A model generated the notes under the pieces. It was given only the letters and a program-made list of their open reading frames with translations. It was not told the origin of the DNA and did no database searches. Of a DNA stretch of 64,000 nucleotides, positions 51,118 through 60,175 are shown in pieces. A program made the translations under genes and the position numbers. The stretch comes from Enterococcus sp. 5H (lineage in GTDB: Bacteria > Bacillota > Bacilli > Lactobacillales > Enterococcaceae): assembly GCF_028128615.1 (NCBI RefSeq), contig NZ_AMDP01000002.1:62001-126000 (forward strand). Reading direction: 5' to 3'. The first letter of the stretch is position 1. Every line of letters begins with the position of its first letter.

Positions 51118-51813
51118 GTGTTAGAGCAACTAAAAGAAGAAGTCTTTCAAGCGAATTTAGAATTGCCAAAACATGGATTGATTAAATATACCTGGGGCAA
51201 TGTCAGTGCTATCGATCGTAAACAAGGTTTGTTTGTCATAAAACCAAGTGGAGTAGACTATGAGACAATGTCAGCTGAGGATATGGTTGTTTGTGATCTA
51301 AATGGTAACGTTGTTGAAGGGAAGTTAAACCCATCTTCGGATACACCAACTCATGCCGTTTTATACCAAAAATTTTCTGAAATCGGGGGTATTGTGCATA
51401 CACATTCAACGTGGGCAACTATTTGGGCGCAAGCAGGTTTAGATGTTCCGGCGATGGGGACGACACATGCCGATACCTTTTATGGTGCAGTTCCATGTGC
51501 CCGGTTTTTAAATCAAACGGAAATTGATAATGGTTATGAAGCAGAAACTGGCAATGTGATTGTTGAAACATTTATAGAACGAAGGCTTAACCCCATGGAA
51601 ATCCCAGGCGTATTACTTCATGGTCACGGACCGTTCACTTGGGGGAAAGATGCAAAAAGTGCTGTAATGAATGCTGTTGTTCTAGATGAAGTATGCAAAA
51701 TGAATCTTTTTTCAAGAGAGCTAAATCATTTTTCAGAAACACTGCCTAAACGAATTTTAGATAAACATTATTTACGAAAACATGGTGAAAATGCGTACTA
51801 CGGACAAAAATAA
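51118..51813 (+). CDS. araD: L-ribulose-5-phosphate 4-epimerase
   Basis: A 231-residue class II aldolase/adducin-fold epimerase that converts L-ribulose 5-phosphate into D-xylulose 5-phosphate for the pentose phosphate pathway. Visible are YTWGNVSAIDR (about 24-34), SSDTPTHAVLY (about 72-82), the zinc histidines in HTHSTWATIWAQ (about 93-104), and LLHGHGPFTWGKD (about 167-179). GTG 51118 is chosen, seven bases after AAAGGGAGGG; a TTG at 51112 is too close. It sits between araB and araA in one operon. Confidence 0.95.
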   Translation: MLEQLKEEVFQANLELPKHGLIKYTWGNVSAIDRKQGLFVIKPSGVDYETMSAEDMVVCDLNGNVVEGKLNPSSDTPTHAVLYQKFSEIGGIVHTHSTWATIWAQAGLDVPAMGTTHADTFYGAVPCARFLNQTEIDNGYEAETGNVIVETFIERRLNPMEIPGVLLHGHGPFTWGKDAKSAVMNAVVLDEVCKMNLFSRELNHFSETLPKRILDKHYLRKHGENAYYGQK

Positions 51814-51839
51814 CTCAATTTAATGAAGGAGCGAAAATC

Positions 51840-53267
51840 ATGCTAACAACAGGAAAAAAAGAATTCTGGTTTGTCGTTGGTTCCCAACACTTATATGGAG
51901 AAGAAACATTATTAGAAGTGAAAAAACATGCTGAAGAGATCGTAGCAGGCTTAAACAATAGCGGAAAACTTCCTTATCCAATTATTTTACAAGAAGAACT
52001 AGCGGTTTCAGCAGATGCTATTACAAAGATTATGAAAGAAGTAAATTACCGTGATGAAGTAGCTGGTGTAATTACTTGGATGCATACATTTTCACCTGCA
52101 AAAATGTGGATTCGCGGGACACAAATGCTGCAAAAACCGTTACTACATTTAGCGACACAGTATAATGAGAGTATTCCTTGGCAAACAATCGATATGGACT
52201 TTATGAATCTAAACCAGTCCGCACATGGTGATCGTGAATATGGCTTCATCAATGCTCGTTTGAAAAAAGGGAATAAAGTTGTAGTTGGGTATTGGCAGCG
52301 AGAATCTGTTCAGAAACAAATTGCTGAATGGATGGATGTTGCAGCCGCATTTGAAGATAGTTTTACGATAAAAGTTGCCCGGTTTGGTGATAATATGCGT
52401 CATGTTGCTGTTACTGAAGGCGACAAAGTAGAAGCACAAATTCAATTTGGTTGGGTAGTTGACTACTATGGTATTGGAGATTTAGTTGCTGAGATAGATA
52501 AAGTAACAGAAGCAGAAATCGAAGCAACTTTTTCTGAATACAAAGAACTGTATGACTTTGATTATGGTAACTATGAAGAAACTGTTTGGGTGAACCATGT
52601 CAAAGAACAAGCACAAATTGAAATTGGTTTACGTCGTTTCTTAGAAACAGGAAACTATTCTGCTTTTTCGACCAATTTTGAAGATTTGCATGGTATGAAT
52701 CAATTACCTGGTTTAGCTGTACAGCGCTTGATGGCAGAAGGTTACGGGTTTGCAGGAGAAGGTGACTGGAAAACAGCAGCGATCGACCGTTTGTTAAAAA
52801 TTATGGCACATAATCAAAATACTGGATTTATGGAAGATTATACCTATGAACTGGCACAAGGGCACGAAGCAATTTTACAATCTCATATGATGGAAGTTGA
52901 TCCTACTTTAGCTGGAAATAAACCGAAAATTGTTGTTTCTCCTTTGACTATGGGGAATCGTAAAGATCCGGCACGTTTAGTTTTTGATGGAAAAGCTGGT
53001 GAAGGTGTTGTTGTTTCAATGGCTGATATGGGTACACATTACCGTTTATTGATAAATGCTGTTGACCTTTTTGAACCGACAGAGCCTGCTCCATATTTAC
53101 CAGTAGCACGTGTTCTTTGGAAAGTAAAACCAAGCTTTGATGCTGGTGTTCGTACTTGGATTGAGAGTGGTGGTGGTCACCATACGGTTGTCTCATTAAA
53201 TATTTCTGTAGAACAAATTATTACATGGGCGAAAATGGTTGGCCTAGAATATGTGGTAATGAACTAA
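51840..53267 (+). CDS. araA: L-arabinose isomerase
   Basis: A 475-residue isomerase that converts L-arabinose into L-ribulose, the entry reaction for the arabinose released by the GH51 and GH43 enzymes. Family signatures include FVVGSQHLYGEE (about 11-22), WMHTFSPAKMWIRG, QSAHGDREYGF, GEGDWKTAA (Mn-binding Glu about 306) and the C-terminal GGGHHTV. Length matches AraA. AAGGAGCG precedes ATG. It is the last gene of the operon and is followed by hairpin element E. Confidence 0.96.
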   Translation: MLTTGKKEFWFVVGSQHLYGEETLLEVKKHAEEIVAGLNNSGKLPYPIILQEELAVSADAITKIMKEVNYRDEVAGVITWMHTFSPAKMWIRGTQMLQKPLLHLATQYNESIPWQTIDMDFMNLNQSAHGDREYGFINARLKKGNKVVVGYWQRESVQKQIAEWMDVAAAFEDSFTIKVARFGDNMRHVAVTEGDKVEAQIQFGWVVDYYGIGDLVAEIDKVTEAEIEATFSEYKELYDFDYGNYEETVWVNHVKEQAQIEIGLRRFLETGNYSAFSTNFEDLHGMNQLPGLAVQRLMAEGYGFAGEGDWKTAAIDRLLKIMAHNQNTGFMEDYTYELAQGHEAILQSHMMEVDPTLAGNKPKIVVSPLTMGNRKDPARLVFDGKAGEGVVVSMADMGTHYRLLINAVDLFEPTEPAPYLPVARVLWKVKPSFDAGVRTWIESGGGHHTVVSLNISVEQIITWAKMVGLEYVVMN

Positions 53268-53313
53268 AAAATCAAAGAGGTGGAGAAAAAAGTATTTAGC
53301 TCTAAGAAACTAT

Positions 53314-53395
53314 AAGGAGCTGCTTTTTCTCACTGTTTATTTGAATTTAAATTATGGAGCAAAACCGGTTCTAAGTTTTGCTCCATAATTTTTTG
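53314..53395 (+). repeat. Dispersed hairpin element, copy E (terminator of the ara operon)
   Basis: Arms AATTATGGAGCAAAAC (53350-53365) and GTTTTGCTCCATAATT (53375-53390) are perfect around CGGTTCTAA. TTTT follows. The flank AAGGAGCTGCTTTTTCTC, ACTGTTTATTTGAATTTAA (53314-53349) aligns with copy B at 8783-8820. Confidence 0.85.
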
Positions 53396-53408
53396 ATTAT
53401 TAAAATAA

Positions 53409-53855
53409 TTATTCGTTTAATCGATTATCGTACATTAGCTGGATTTGGATACCAAAAGGATCTTCCACGATTCCATATGCTTCACTAAAAACATTTTTAT
53501 TTAGCGGCACGATGATTTTAACACGTTTATCTGTTAGCAAGTTAGTATAAAATTCTTTAATTTCTGCAAGATCAGCACTTTGAATACATAAAGAACAATT
53601 ATTCCCCATTTTGAACGATTCAGCAGGATTCATTTGTTCCTCAGCGATCATTATTTTGGTTTTTCCAATTTGCAAAACTGAGTGTGAAATAAAATGTTTA
53701 TTTTCATCAGTTAGAGCGAATTCCGGGTCTCTTTTCGCCATATCAGCATAAGTTACTAACAAAAGTTCCTTTGCGCCAAAATGTTTTTTGTAGAAAGATA
53801 TCGCTTCGCCAGCATGTCCATTCATGGATAAAAATAATGCAACTTCTAATGTCAT
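53409..53855 (-). CDS. VOC family (PhnB-like) protein
   Basis: A 148-residue vicinal-oxygen-chelate fold protein of the PhnB/glyoxalase-like type: ALFLSMNGHAGEAISFYKKHFGA at the N-terminus, HSVLQIGKTKIMIAEE in the middle, EDPFGIQIQLMYD at the end. Such proteins are often resistance or isomerase-type enzymes, or proteins without proven activity. It is divergent from a WYL-type regulator with an 87-base gap, so that regulator may control it. It converges on the ara operon. GGGGATT precedes ATG. Confidence 0.8.
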   Translation of the reverse strand: MTLEVALFLSMNGHAGEAISFYKKHFGAKELLLVTYADMAKRDPEFALTDENKHFISHSVLQIGKTKIMIAEEQMNPAESFKMGNNCSLCIQSADLAEIKEFYTNLLTDKRVKIIVPLNKNVFSEAYGIVEDPFGIQIQLMYDNRLNE

Positions 53856-53942
53856 AGTGAATCCCCATTTCTATTGTTTTTGTTTACAGCTATAGTATAC
53901 TAGTTAAAAGTGTCAAAATATGAAACCTTTGAAAGGGATAAA

Positions 53943-54887
53943 ATGAAAAAAGTTGAACGAATCAATGACCTGTTGTTATTTTTAGCTGATAAAAACAGTT
54001 TTAATTTAAAAGAATTAATGGAAAGATACCAAATCTCAAAAAGTACCGCTTTACGTGATATTGAATCATTGGAAGAAATCGGTTTGCCGTTGTATTCAGA
54101 ATTAGGAAGATATGGCAAATATACTATTTTAGATACAAAAATTGCTGCTCCGATCTTATTTACAGAAGGAGAAATGTATGCTCTTTATTTCTCGCTGCTG
54201 ACACTTAATGGATACAAATCGATCCCGTTTGATGCAGAAAGTGATACTTTGGAAAAAAAATATCGGCATGTGCTGCCACAAAAACTTCAAGAAAAGCTCA
54301 CGCTAATGAAGCAGGTTATCGTTCTTGAGCAAACAAACCATAGTCGAGCAAGTCGTCATTTAAAGGAAATTGTACAAGGAATTATACATGAGGCTGTTTT
54401 TGAACTGGTTTATTCCAAGGAAGGAAAAAATAAACAGTCAATCGTTCAATTTATTCAACTTACTTCGAAGTTTGGCCAATGGTATGCTAAAATTTGGAAC
54501 TTTGAAACTGAGCAAATTCGCATAATCCGCTGTGATAAAATTAAAGATCTTCATTTAAGCAAAAAAAATACAGCAAAATCAATCAATGAACTTTTAAGTC
54601 AGATAGCAGATTTAAAAAAACGTAGCAGTGATATCCCGTTTTCTGTAACAGTTAACGAAAAAGGCAGCGATATTTTTACTAAAGAAAGTTACCCATCAAT
54701 GAAAATGGAGCCTTTCCAAGAAAATTATCGAATTTCTGGTTCTTACGATACTTCTGAAGTAAAATTTATTGCTGCCTATTTTATTCGATTTGGAGAATCT
54801 ATTTTATCTATAGAACCAGAGCAGCTAAAAGTACTGGTTACAAGAAAACTTAAATCACTGCTGACTCATTTTGAAACGATACAGTGA
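53943..54887 (+). CDS. HTH/WYL-domain transcriptional regulator (YafY-like)
   Basis: A 314-residue regulator. An N-terminal DeoR/HTH_11 helix-turn-helix (about 1-60: LKELMERYQISKSTALRDIE, SLEEIGLPLYSELGRYGKY) is followed by a WYL-type ligand domain. Position-equivalent signatures are VFELVYSKEGKNKQSIV and LTSKFGQWYAKIWNFETEQIR. The literal W-Y-L triad is replaced by W-Y-A. GAAAGGG precedes ATG 53943. It is divergent from the VOC gene and upstream of the hydrolase gene; it probably responds to a small ligand and regulates one or both. Confidence 0.82.
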   Translation: MKKVERINDLLLFLADKNSFNLKELMERYQISKSTALRDIESLEEIGLPLYSELGRYGKYTILDTKIAAPILFTEGEMYALYFSLLTLNGYKSIPFDAESDTLEKKYRHVLPQKLQEKLTLMKQVIVLEQTNHSRASRHLKEIVQGIIHEAVFELVYSKEGKNKQSIVQFIQLTSKFGQWYAKIWNFETEQIRIIRCDKIKDLHLSKKNTAKSINELLSQIADLKKRSSDIPFSVTVNEKGSDIFTKESYPSMKMEPFQENYRISGSYDTSEVKFIAAYFIRFGESILSIEPEQLKVLVTRKLKSLLTHFETIQ

Positions 54888-54998
54888 AACAAATAGCAAG
54901 ACAGTTATTATAATATATGATAAGATATATACACTTACAAAAAGTAAGTTTTTGAGTAGAATAACCTTAATTTATGATTAAAGAGAATAGGTGATGGC

Positions 54999-55598
54999 AT
55001 GGAGCATATTTTTGAAGAAGGACAAGCACAAGGAAAAAAATTATTACTACTTCATGGAACGGGTGGCGATGAGACCTCATTACTTGATATTGCTAATTAT
55101 ATAGCCGAAAAACCAACTATTCTATCATTTCGAGGAACAGTTCAAGAAGCTGGTATGAATCGTTTCTTTAAAAGAAATGGATTAAATCAGTTTGATTTAG
55201 TTAGTTTAGAAGAGGAAAGTGATCGACTATTAAATGAAATTATAATGATTAGTGAAGAAAAAGAGATTTCTTTAGAAGATTGGACAATTGTTGGCTATTC
55301 GAATGGCGCAAATATTGCTGCACATCTACTGTTGGAGCGAAATTCAAACCTTCAGCAAGCAATTTTATTTCATCCGATGTCTTTGGGTGTGGACACGCAA
55401 ACATCTTCACTATCAGAAAAGAAAATATGGCTATCTGTTGGTCAAAATGATCCGATCGTGTCACATGAAGATTCACAAAGTTTGATTCAGCAATTAGAAA
55501 ATAGAGAAGCTCAAGTGACTGTTTTAACTACTAATGAAGGTCATCAATTAACTTTAGAAGAAGTAAACCAAGCGAAAAACTGGTTGGATAAAAATTAA
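54999..55598 (+). CDS. MhqD-like alpha/beta hydrolase (carboxylesterase family)
   Basis: A 199-residue phospholipase/carboxylesterase-type hydrolase. The oxyanion segment is LLLLHGTGGDE (about 15-25), the nucleophile Ser is in VGYSNGANIA (about 102-111), the acid Asp in VGQNDPIV (about 145-152) and the base His in NEGHQLTLEE. It resembles Bacillus MhqD, which is induced with VOC-fold dioxygenases/glyoxalases by quinone-type electrophiles. A VOC gene is two genes away, supporting a detoxification theme, but this is inference. AGGTGATGGC precedes ATG. Confidence 0.82.
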   Translation: MEHIFEEGQAQGKKLLLLHGTGGDETSLLDIANYIAEKPTILSFRGTVQEAGMNRFFKRNGLNQFDLVSLEEESDRLLNEIIMISEEKEISLEDWTIVGYSNGANIAAHLLLERNSNLQQAILFHPMSLGVDTQTSSLSEKKIWLSVGQNDPIVSHEDSQSLIQQLENREAQVTVLTTNEGHQLTLEEVNQAKNWLDKN

Positions 55599-55685
55599 TC
55601 CGCTAAAAGCGAATCGTTTGAAGACTGACATAATTGATGCTATGCTAGTTATGTACTATATAAAATAACTAGGAGGGATTTTCAC

Positions 55686-55940
55686 ATGGCAGATTTAAAC
55701 GGACGCATTGATGACACAAAAGACAAAGTTGAAGGTACAGCTAAAGAGGTTCAAGGAAAAGTAACAGATGATAAAGGCAAAGAGCTTGAAGGTAAAGCAC
55801 AATCAACATTTGGTGACGTAAAAGAAAAAGCCAGAGATGCCGGTGATGATATTAAAGAGGGAGCCGACAAATTAGGTGACAAAATCAAAGAAGGCTTTGA
55901 TGATATCAAAGAAAAATTCCACAAGCATAGTGATAAATAG
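55686..55940 (+). CDS. CsbD-like stress protein
   Basis: An 84-residue, highly charged protein of the CsbD family: [20 protein letters not shown] near the start, then repeated short amphipathic segments rich in D, K, E and G, ending in FHKHSDK. CsbD in Bacillus is a general-stress (SigB) gene; enterococci lack SigB, so control must differ. No enzymatic motif is present. AGGAGGG precedes ATG by about 8 bases, indicating strong translation. A terminator follows at 55974. Confidence 0.88.
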   Translation: MADLNGRIDDTKDKVEGTAKEVQGKVTDDKGKELEGKAQSTFGDVKEKARDAGDDIKEGADKLGDKIKEGFDDIKEKFHKHSDK

Positions 55941-55973
55941 TAAGACTCTGTATATTTATAAATAAATAGCTGG

Positions 55974-56013
55974 AAAATACACAAGACAAGTATATGTTTT
56001 GTGTATTTTTTTG
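55974..56013 (+). terminator. Rho-independent terminator after the CsbD-like gene
   Basis: AAAATACACAA (55974-55984) pairs with TTGTGTATTTT (55999-56009). TTTTG follows. Confidence 0.88.
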
Positions 56014-56051
56014 TTATAAACCCCATAATCCAGATTCGAAAGGAATTAAAA

Positions 56052-56186
56052 ATGCATAATAAAGATATTTTAATCTCGTTTATTTGTTTTTTCTTTTTGG
56101 AAAAAATATTTGTCTTGATAAGGTTATTGATGTACAATTTGAAATGTCGAATTTTCTTTTTTTTTGATATTTTTTTAAAAAGATGA
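56052..56186 (+). CDS. Possible 44-aa hydrophobic peptide (low confidence)
   Basis: An ATG frame in the 331-base gap before the surface-protein gene. AAAGGA (56039-56044) lies eight bases upstream. The product would be a 44-residue, very hydrophobic peptide with scattered Lys/Arg and two Phe runs. AT-rich DNA yields such frames by chance, and no homologue is known to me. The rest of the gap holds the CsbD terminator and AT-rich promoter-like sequence. Confidence 0.22.
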   Translation: MHNKDILISFICFFFLEKIFVLIRLLMYNLKCRIFFFFDIFLKR

Positions 56187-56271
56187 GAGAAATAACAATT
56201 GTATATAAGATATAATTATTAATGGAATAATATATACAAATGTTAAAAATCTGGAAAAGGAATGAGAATTT

Positions 56272-59133
56272 ATGAAAAAATGGAAACACACGTTACTAGT
56301 TTCAACACTTGTTTTGGGTTCAGTACCCTATAATGCTGTAATTTCACCTAATCATGCAAGTGCTGCAGAAGTAGAAGATCAGACTGCTGAAAAATCAGTC
56401 GCAACACAACCTGATTCAACTGTGGAAAGTAACGCAGAAGAAGTTCAATCAGAAACTAGATTGTCTGAGAAGATACCTAATGCATCAGAAGTTTCACAAG
56501 TGGAGAATGAAAATGCTAACCCAGTTTTGAGTGAAAGTGTGAAGGAGTCTGGCGAAAATTCTAATAGTGAGATACTGCAAATTACTCCTAGAAGAACAGC
56601 TGATTTTATCCTAACCGTTGATGGGGTTGAAGAAGCACTTTTGCAGGAGAACTATATGCGAACAAATGTAAAAACTTTTACATTCGCTCGATCTGATAAG
56701 TATAACGAAAGATATGATTATATGATTAGTTTAAATGAAGTTCCAATAACAAGTGAAATTCCTGGTAATGTTGTTGATTTATCTGGCTATACAGATGAAG
56801 GGATTTATCTCATTGATTTAGCTGGTTATACAGCTCAAAATCGCGCAGATTCAGGGGAATTTTTTAACAACGTTCAGCGAACAGCATCCTCGGTCAATAT
56901 CGATGGCGTGGTAAATAATCCGAATGAGGTTGTTAAAGACCCTACATCAATTGTGGTCGATAGAGATATAAATGATAATTATGGTGATTATACCTATAGT
57001 TGGGTAATTTCCGGAACCGACTTAGCAGGTAATCTTATTGAAATTAAAGGGGATAATACAGAGGTGAAACCTGAGGACTTGGCTTCTTTACCACCAGGTA
57101 ATTACACAATTACCAATACAGTGAATGAAACTGTTCCGGAAGGATTCGCACCAGCTGAAATCACTGATATAACTTCAGGGGCCTTTAAAATGAGTGGTGG
57201 TTCCGTTGTAGTGGAACATATTTTACTTGATAAAGATGGAAATGAAACAGTTGATAAAACTGAAGGTCCTGAGTATGGCAGACTTGACGCGGATTATACA
57301 ACGAGTTCCATTGATATTAAAGGCTACAAAGTTGTAGAGGAAAAGAAACCTGCAAATCAAAATGGAAAATATACAGAATCAGAGCAAATCGTAAAATACT
57401 ATTACGAAAAAATCAAAACAAATATTAATGTTAAATATGTCGATGAGGCTGGTGTCGATTTACTGATAAAAGATCCGCTTACTGGGGATTATGGCGATCC
57501 TTATCAAACAACTAAGGAAGATATTTATGGTTATGAATTAGTGGCAAATCCAGAAAATGCATCAGGAAATTATACAGACCAAGATCAAACGGTCACTTAT
57601 GTCTATAAAAAGAAAGCAACTCAGGTAAACGTACATTATGTTGATAAAAATGGTAATCCATTATCAGATGATACTTTGATACCTGGCGTTTTTGATAAGG
57701 ATTATACTACAACACCTAAAGACATTCCCGGCTATATCGTAACAGTTGTTCCAAATAACGCGGTAGGAAAACATACCGTCGAACCAACAGAGGTTACGTA
57801 TGTTTATGAAAAAATCAAAACAACTATCAATGTAGAGTATGTCGATGAACAAGGAAATCCTATCGCCACAGAGGAAACCATTCCAGGTGAATATGGAGAT
57901 AACTATACAGCAGAACCAAAAGACATCCATGGCTATGAAATAGTAGAAAATCCAGAAAATGCGACAGGAACTTTCACAGATCAAGATCAAACAGTCACTT
58001 ATGTCTATAAAAAGAAAGCAACTCAAGTAAACGTACATTATGTTGATAAAGATGGTAAGAAATTATCAGAAAGTACTTTAATAGACGGCGTTTTTGATAA
58101 GGATTATACTACAACACCCAAAGACATTCCCGGCTACATCGTAAAAGTTGTTCCAAACAATGCGACAGGAAAACATACTGTTGAACCAACAGAGGTTACG
58201 TATGTTTATGAAAAAATCAACACGAATATCCATGTAGAATATGTCGATGAACAAGGAAATCCTATTACTGAAGGAAAAAATATTCCTGGGGAATATGGGG
58301 ATAACTACACGACAGAACCAAAAGATATTCCTGGCTATGACTTAGTAGCAGAACCAACTAATCCAAATGGAACTTTTACAGATCAAGACCAAACTGTTAA
58401 GTATGTCTACAAAAAGAAAGAAACTAAAGTAAATGTCCATTTTGTTGATGAAAAAGGCAAATCTTTAGCTGATGATCTCGTGAAAGACGGGTTATTCGAT
58501 GATCCATATTCAACTGAACCAGCATCAATTCCGGGCTATATTCTAGTTGAAGTTCCAAGTAATGCTTCTGGAAAGCATACAGCTGACCCGACAGAAGTCA
58601 CATATGTTTACAAAAAAATTGAAGCCCCAACTGTCAATGACACACTAGAAGGAGCAAAAACAGTAAGTGGTAAAGGGATGCCTGATTCTCAAGTAATTGT
58701 TACATTTCCAAATGGTTCAACGATAACTGTTGATGTCGATAAAGACGGTAATTGGCAAGCTGATGTTCCTGAAGATATTGTATTGAAAAAAGGAGATAAT
58801 GTCACAGCTGTAACACTGGACCCTAAAACAGGGAGCACGTCAGATTCTGGTAAAGGAAAAGTTTTACCTCTCGTTACTAAATTACCTGATACTGGTACAT
58901 CTGGAAACACAGAGAAACTAGTAGATCCTGCTAATCCTGCTAACACAAAAACGACGGCGAAAATCACTTCAAGTGATCCGCTAACTCGTTCGGCTAGTAC
59001 TACAAAATCAGCTAGCGGTAAACAACTACCGAACACAGGTGAAGAAGCTGGAGCTTATGCAGTTAATCTTGGATTGTTCGCTCTGATTTTAGCTTTCTTT
59101 GGAAAATTGTTGAAAAAAAGAGAAACTGAATAA
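56272..59133 (+). CDS. LPxTG-anchored MucBP-repeat surface adhesin
   Basis: A 953-residue surface protein. The signal peptide (about 1-32, ending ASA) is followed by a low-complexity E/S/N region (~33-105), a unique N-terminal domain (~108-310), one diverged MucBP-like unit (~312-382), and six MucBP repeats of exactly 67 residues (383-784) alternating between two subtypes. A Ig-like Big_6-type domain (~785-860) follows. A sortase motif LPNTG-EEAG precedes a final hydrophobic segment and KKRETE tail. A second LPDTG occurs earlier (~871). MucBP domains bind mucin-type glycans, so host or plant-surface adhesion is likely. GAAAAGGAATG precedes ATG. Confidence 0.9.
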   Translation: MKKWKHTLLVSTLVLGSVPYNAVISPNHASAAEVEDQTAEKSVATQPDSTVESNAEEVQSETRLSEKIPNASEVSQVENENANPVLSESVKESGENSNSEILQITPRRTADFILTVDGVEEALLQENYMRTNVKTFTFARSDKYNERYDYMISLNEVPITSEIPGNVVDLSGYTDEGIYLIDLAGYTAQNRADSGEFFNNVQRTASSVNIDGVVNNPNEVVKDPTSIVVDRDINDNYGDYTYSWVISGTDLAGNLIEIKGDNTEVKPEDLASLPPGNYTITNTVNETVPEGFAPAEITDITSGAFKMSGGSVVVEHILLDKDGNETVDKTEGPEYGRLDADYTTSSIDIKGYKVVEEKKPANQNGKYTESEQIVKYYYEKIKTNINVKYVDEAGVDLLIKDPLTGDYGDPYQTTKEDIYGYELVANPENASGNYTDQDQTVTYVYKKKATQVNVHYVDKNGNPLSDDTLIPGVFDKDYTTTPKDIPGYIVTVVPNNAVGKHTVEPTEVTYVYEKIKTTINVEYVDEQGNPIATEETIPGEYGDNYTAEPKDIHGYEIVENPENATGTFTDQDQTVTYVYKKKATQVNVHYVDKDGKKLSESTLIDGVFDKDYTTTPKDIPGYIVKVVPNNATGKHTVEPTEVTYVYEKINTNIHVEYVDEQGNPITEGKNIPGEYGDNYTTEPKDIPGYDLVAEPTNPNGTFTDQDQTVKYVYKKKETKVNVHFVDEKGKSLADDLVKDGLFDDPYSTEPASIPGYILVEVPSNASGKHTADPTEVTYVYKKIEAPTVNDTLEGAKTVSGKGMPDSQVIVTFPNGSTITVDVDKDGNWQADVPEDIVLKKGDNVTAVTLDPKTGSTSDSGKGKVLPLVTKLPDTGTSGNTEKLVDPANPANTKTTAKITSSDPLTRSASTTKSASGKQLPNTGEEAGAYAVNLGLFALILAFFGKLLKKRETE
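57418..58623 (+). repeat. Six tandem 201-base MucBP units (three 402-base A-B pairs)
   Basis: Units start at 57418, 57619, 57820, 58021, 58222 and 58423, each exactly 201 bases. Odd units (DQDQTV[TK]YVYKKK) and even units (PTEVTYVY[EK]KI) alternate, so the duplicating block is 402 bases. Stretches near 57590-57650 and 57992-58052 are almost identical at DNA level. Confidence 0.95.
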
Positions 59134-59156
59134 GACAATTTAATAAGCAAATAATG

Positions 59157-59245
59157 AGCGTGGAGCAAAACTAAAAACCAGTTTTGCTCCACGCTTTTAA
59201 TCCGAATAAACGCATTTGTCTCCGTCTCTGTTTGTATATTGTGAA
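59157..59245 (-). repeat. Dispersed hairpin element, copy F (inverted orientation)
   Basis: Arms AGCGTGGAGCAAAACT (59157-59172) and AGTTTTGCTCCACGCT (59180-59195) are perfect around AAAAACC. TTTAATCC follows on plus, so it can end the adhesin transcript. The conserved flank (reverse complement of TAATCCGAATAAACG, 59198-59212) lies on the right, showing the element is inverted relative to copies B, D and E. Confidence 0.85.
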
Positions 59246-59313
59246 CATAGTCATAATTTCCTTTATATGATAAAGTAGATTTAGAAAAATTCAATAGAAA
59301 GAAGGGATTGTCC

Positions 59314-60135
59314 ATGTTCACTGACTGGCTCTTATCATTAGATGCTTGGCAACAAGCACTGGTGGGAACTGGTTTTACTTATTTTATGACAGCTTTAGGA
59401 GCAAGCTTGGTTTTCTTTTTTAAAGAAATCAAAAAAGATATTTTAAATATGATGTTGGGATTTGCTTCTGGCGTGATGATTGCTGCGAGTTTTTGGTCGT
59501 TACTTGATCCGGCGATAAAACAGGCTGAGGAAAATGGCAGCATTGCTTGGTTGGTGGTTAGTTTTGGTTTTGGTTTGGGCGGATTATTCTTATATATAGC
59601 GGATAAGACATTGCCACACATGCATTTTGGACCAAATCATGAAAAAGAAGGACTTCCCAGTCATTTAAAACGAACAATTTTATTGGTATTTTCGATAACG
59701 TTACATAATATACCAGAAGGTTTGGCGGTAGGGGTGGCATTCGGTGCAGCAAATTCGGCTGATGATCCACAAAAAGCAGTTTTAGCAGCAATTTCGGTAG
59801 CATTGGGAATTGGGATTCAAAATTTTCCCGAAGGTGCAGCTGTTTCGATTCCTTTGCGACAAGAAAATTTAAGTCGTAAAAAAGCCTTTATTTATGGGCA
59901 AGCATCTGGAATAGTTGAACCAATTGCTGGAATTATCGGAGCAGTGTTGGTGACTAAAGTAACTTTACTTTTACCATATGCATTAGCTTTTGCGGCAGGT
60001 GCCATGATTTATGTAGTTGTCGAGGAACTCATTCCAGAAGCGCAACAAACTGTGACAAGTAAACGTCATTTTGCTGTATTTGGTGTGATGTTAGGATTTA
60101 TTATTATGATGATTTTGGATGTGGCATTAGGATAA
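59314..60135 (+). CDS. ZIP family metal transporter
   Basis: A 273-residue ZIP (ZupT-like) divalent metal permease with about eight hydrophobic segments. The metal-binding helix 4 is LHNIPEGLAVGVAFG (about 131-145) and helix 5 GIQNFPEGAAVSIPLR (about 170-185). A cytosolic HMHFGPNHEKEG loop follows helix 3. It probably imports zinc (or iron/manganese). ATG 59314 follows AAGGGA (59302-59307); TTG 59308 abuts that site. A perfect hairpin terminator separates it from convergent luxS. Confidence 0.9.
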   Translation: MFTDWLLSLDAWQQALVGTGFTYFMTALGASLVFFFKEIKKDILNMMLGFASGVMIAASFWSLLDPAIKQAEENGSIAWLVVSFGFGLGGLFLYIADKTLPHMHFGPNHEKEGLPSHLKRTILLVFSITLHNIPEGLAVGVAFGAANSADDPQKAVLAAISVALGIGIQNFPEGAAVSIPLRQENLSRKKAFIYGQASGIVEPIAGIIGAVLVTKVTLLLPYALAFAAGAMIYVVVEELIPEAQQTVTSKRHFAVFGVMLGFIIMMILDVALG

Positions 60136-60136
60136 A

Positions 60137-60175
60137 AAAAGTAGTAAAATTCAGTCGAATTTTACTACTTTTTTT
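60137..60175. terminator. Bidirectional terminator between the ZIP gene and luxS
   Basis: AAAAGTAGTAAAATTC (60137-60152) pairs perfectly with GAATTTTACTACTTTT (60157-60172). There are T-runs on both strands. Confidence 0.93.

Noticed and set aside
57418-58623. CRISPR-like or minisatellite array
   Set aside because: The 201-base periodicity is coding and corresponds exactly to MucBP protein domains.
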